From NCBI GenBank assembly GCA_024697225.1, contig JAILGA010000104.1:1-64000 (forward strand): DNA of 64,000 nucleotides, in the 5' to 3' direction. Position 1 is the first letter of the stretch; each line of letters starts with the position of its first letter. Source of the stretch: Lachnospiraceae bacterium. GTDB taxonomy: Bacteria; Bacillota; Clostridia; Lachnospirales; Lachnospiraceae. The position numbers and the translations under genes are program-made. The notes under the pieces were generated by a model that was given only the letters and a program-made list of their open reading frames with translations, searched no databases and was not told the DNA's origin. Shown here in pieces: positions 62,508 to 64,000 of this stretch.

Positions 62508-63818
62508 ATGACTATGACTGAACATACGACAGACATCAAAGCCGCCGTGATATTGAAAAAAGGTGAAGGCCGCACACTCAAAGCCGGAGGCCCCTGGGTA
62601 TACGACAATGAGATCGACAGGACGGAGGGAATCTATGAAAACGGCGATATCATAGCCGTTCGTGATTTCGACGGCTTCTTTCTCGGCTGGGGATTCATAA
62701 ACGATCACTCGAAGCTCAGAGTACGCATCATGTCAAGAAGAGAGGATGTGCCCGTGACCCCTGCCCTCATTGAGAGCAGGATAAGGGCCGCATGGAAATA
62801 CCGGAAAGCTGTCATGGCGGATTATATATCGGAATTCCTGTCACCTGAAGATGCAGGATCTGACTACATACCGGGTGCAAAGGAATATACCGAACTGTCC
62901 TGCAGACTTGTATTCGGCGAAGCGGACCTGCTGCCCGGTATAACCATAGATAAATTCTCCGATGTGCTGGTCATCGAATCCCTTGCTCTCGGTACCGACC
63001 TCATGAAGGAAAGCATACTCGAAGCATGTAGAAAAATCCTTCTCGAAGACGGTGTAAATATCCGCGGCATCTACGAGAGAAGTGATGCAAAGGTGCGGGA
63101 GCTGGAGGGTCTCGAAAGAGTGAAGGGCTTTATCGGCGAACCCTTTAACACAAATGTTCTGATCGAAGAAAACGGGATCAGTTATTATGTGGATGTGGAA
63201 AACGGACAGAAGACCGGTTTCTTCCTCGATCAGAAATTCAACAGACAGGCCGTCAGAGGACTCTGCAGAGGCAAAAAGGTCCTCGACTGCTTTACCCACA
63301 CGGGCTCCTTCGCGCTCAATGCAGCGGTTGCCGGCGCTTCCGAAGTCCTTGCCGTCGACGCCTCGGACACAGGAATAGCGCAGGCAAAGGAAAACGCGGA
63401 GCTGAATATCCTTCTGGATGAGATCCGGTTCGAAGTCGCAGACGTCTTTGATCTGCTTCCCGCCCTTGAAGAAAAGGGCGAGAGCTTTGATGTCGTGATT
63501 CTCGATCCTCCGGCCTTTACAAAATCCCGTGCCTCTGTCAAAAAAGCCGTCACAGGCTATCGCGAGATCAATATGCGAGGCATGCGGCTGGTCCGAAACG
63601 GCGGCTTTCTGGCAACCTGCTCCTGCTCCCACTTCATGGAACCGGAACTTTTTGCAAAAACGCTGCAGGAAGCGGCAAAAGGTGCCCGCCGCACCCTCCG
63701 TCAGGTCGAATTCCGCACACAGTCCCCGGATCATCCCATACTCTGGACGGGCTCGGGCGGCACCGAGAACTCATATTACCTCAAATTCTATATCTTCCAG
63801 GTATTTGAGGAAAAATAG
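62508..63818 (+). CDS. class I rRNA methyltransferase, RlmI-like
   Basis: A SAM-dependent 23S rRNA cytosine-5 methyltransferase-type protein of 436 residues (RlmI/YccW family). An N-terminal PUA domain (residues 8-80, LKAGGPWVYDNEI and GFFLGWGFINDHS), a middle RNA-binding-like region, and the Rossmann domain with SAM motif VLDCFTHTGSFALNAAV near 262 follow. DPPAFTKSRAS near 335 is the catalytic-loop signature and CSCSHFMEPE near 370 is also family-typical. Two ATGs six bases apart are possible starts; GAGG lies close to the first. It follows the GH2 gene on the same strand. Confidence 0.93.
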   Translation: MTMTEHTTDIKAAVILKKGEGRTLKAGGPWVYDNEIDRTEGIYENGDIIAVRDFDGFFLGWGFINDHSKLRVRIMSRREDVPVTPALIESRIRAAWKYRKAVMADYISEFLSPEDAGSDYIPGAKEYTELSCRLVFGEADLLPGITIDKFSDVLVIESLALGTDLMKESILEACRKILLEDGVNIRGIYERSDAKVRELEGLERVKGFIGEPFNTNVLIEENGISYYVDVENGQKTGFFLDQKFNRQAVRGLCRGKKVLDCFTHTGSFALNAAVAGASEVLAVDASDTGIAQAKENAELNILLDEIRFEVADVFDLLPALEEKGESFDVVILDPPAFTKSRASVKKAVTGYREINMRGMRLVRNGGFLATCSCSHFMEPELFAKTLQEAAKGARRTLRQVEFRTQSPDHPILWTGSGGTENSYYLKFYIFQVFEEK

Positions 63819-63850
63819 GTGCCGGCAAACACCTGTTTACATAAGTCCGA

Positions 63851-64000
63851 CTATAGCGGCTCCCTCTCATTATACATGTCGACCATCTCCCTTATCTTCG
63901 GGGCAGGCTTTGTGATGTTCTGCATCGACTCTCCTCTGTTCATTGTGTCGATAATGGCGGCGATATACCTCTCCATATTGACTCCGCAGTAATACTCTCT
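63851..64000 (-). CDS. 3' end of an unidentified gene, cut by the window edge
   Basis: An open frame on the minus strand enters from the right edge and ends at a TAG at 63851. The visible 49 residues include YYCGVNMERYIAAIID and KIREMVDMYNEREPL and look like real coding sequence of a soluble protein. Too little is seen to name it. It converges on the rRNA methyltransferase gene, with 32 bp between the stops and no clear terminator. Confidence 0.6.
   Translation of the reverse strand, partial: REYYCGVNMERYIAAIIDTMNRGESMQNITKPAPKIREMVDMYNEREPL

Overview
The window looks like a chromosomal segment of an anaerobic, probably motile, fermentative Clostridia-type Firmicute, most likely a Lachnospiraceae relative with roughly 50% G+C. 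This is inferred from gene families, not from a marker gene. Supporting signs are rubrerythrin, a CIRCE-controlled Hsp20, clostridial-style feoA-feoA-feoB-small-Cys-protein order, a DUF4867 protein, AGGAGG ribosome sites, sigma-A promoters, several HD-GYP proteins and a methyl-accepting chemotaxis protein. No insertion sequence, prophage, CRISPR array or rRNA gene is visible. One tRNA-Gly(GCC) is present. No gene-free stretch exceeds 300 bases.

Layout. 1-6.9 kb (minus): a rubrerythrin, AEC-transporter and ABC-exporter run, an esterase-like hydrolase, and CstA with a small unknown partner. 7-9.5 kb (minus): an ECF sigma factor, its anti-sigma factor and a DUF4097 lipoprotein, with an ECF-type promoter in front. 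9.7-20.7 kb: a divergent signalling island. On the minus strand an ECF-S-like/beta-propeller/HD-GYP giant is coupled to an orphan BMP-type binding protein. On the plus strand lie an ECF-S-like/Cache/HD-GYP protein, a hybrid histidine kinase and a second HD-GYP with altered metal-site residues. 20.7-23.5 kb (minus): uracil permease, uracil phosphoribosyltransferase and an FNT channel. 23.6-26.5 kb: Hsp20, a DUF975 protein, an RsbW-like ATPase and two small membrane proteins. 26.5-30.8 kb (minus): MoxR, DUF58 and transglutaminase. 31-40.6 kb: DUF4867 (plus), then a minus-strand run of glycogen phosphorylase, aconitase-family hydratase, GH9-like lipoprotein, alpha/beta hydrolase and membrane-fused MurF-like ligase. 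40.7-47.3 kb: IleRS (minus), divergent NudC and a YicI-like alpha-xylosidase (plus). 47.5-52.6 kb: tRNA-Gly, an EamA transporter, HD-GYP plus MFS, a very large hairpin, and an Fe-S aldo/keto reductase. 52.6-55.9 kb (minus): the feo iron operon with three operator-like palindromes. 56-64 kb: a chemoreceptor, a flotillin-like protein, a GH2 glycosidase, an RlmI-like rRNA methyltransferase and the 3' end of an unknown gene.

Main themes are c-di-GMP breakdown (four HD-GYP proteins and no GGDEF protein in the window), carbohydrate use and storage, iron uptake and envelope maintenance. The strongest candidates for something undescribed are the divergent ECF-S-like/HD-GYP island (9.7-20.7 kb), the roughly 128-nt composite hairpin with competing arms before the aldo/keto reductase (51.24-51.41 kb), a GH9-like protein lacking its catalytic residues, and a terminator that is a near-exact copy of a hairpin encoded inside the neighbouring MurF-like gene. 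All functional statements rest on motif reading; no database search was run.
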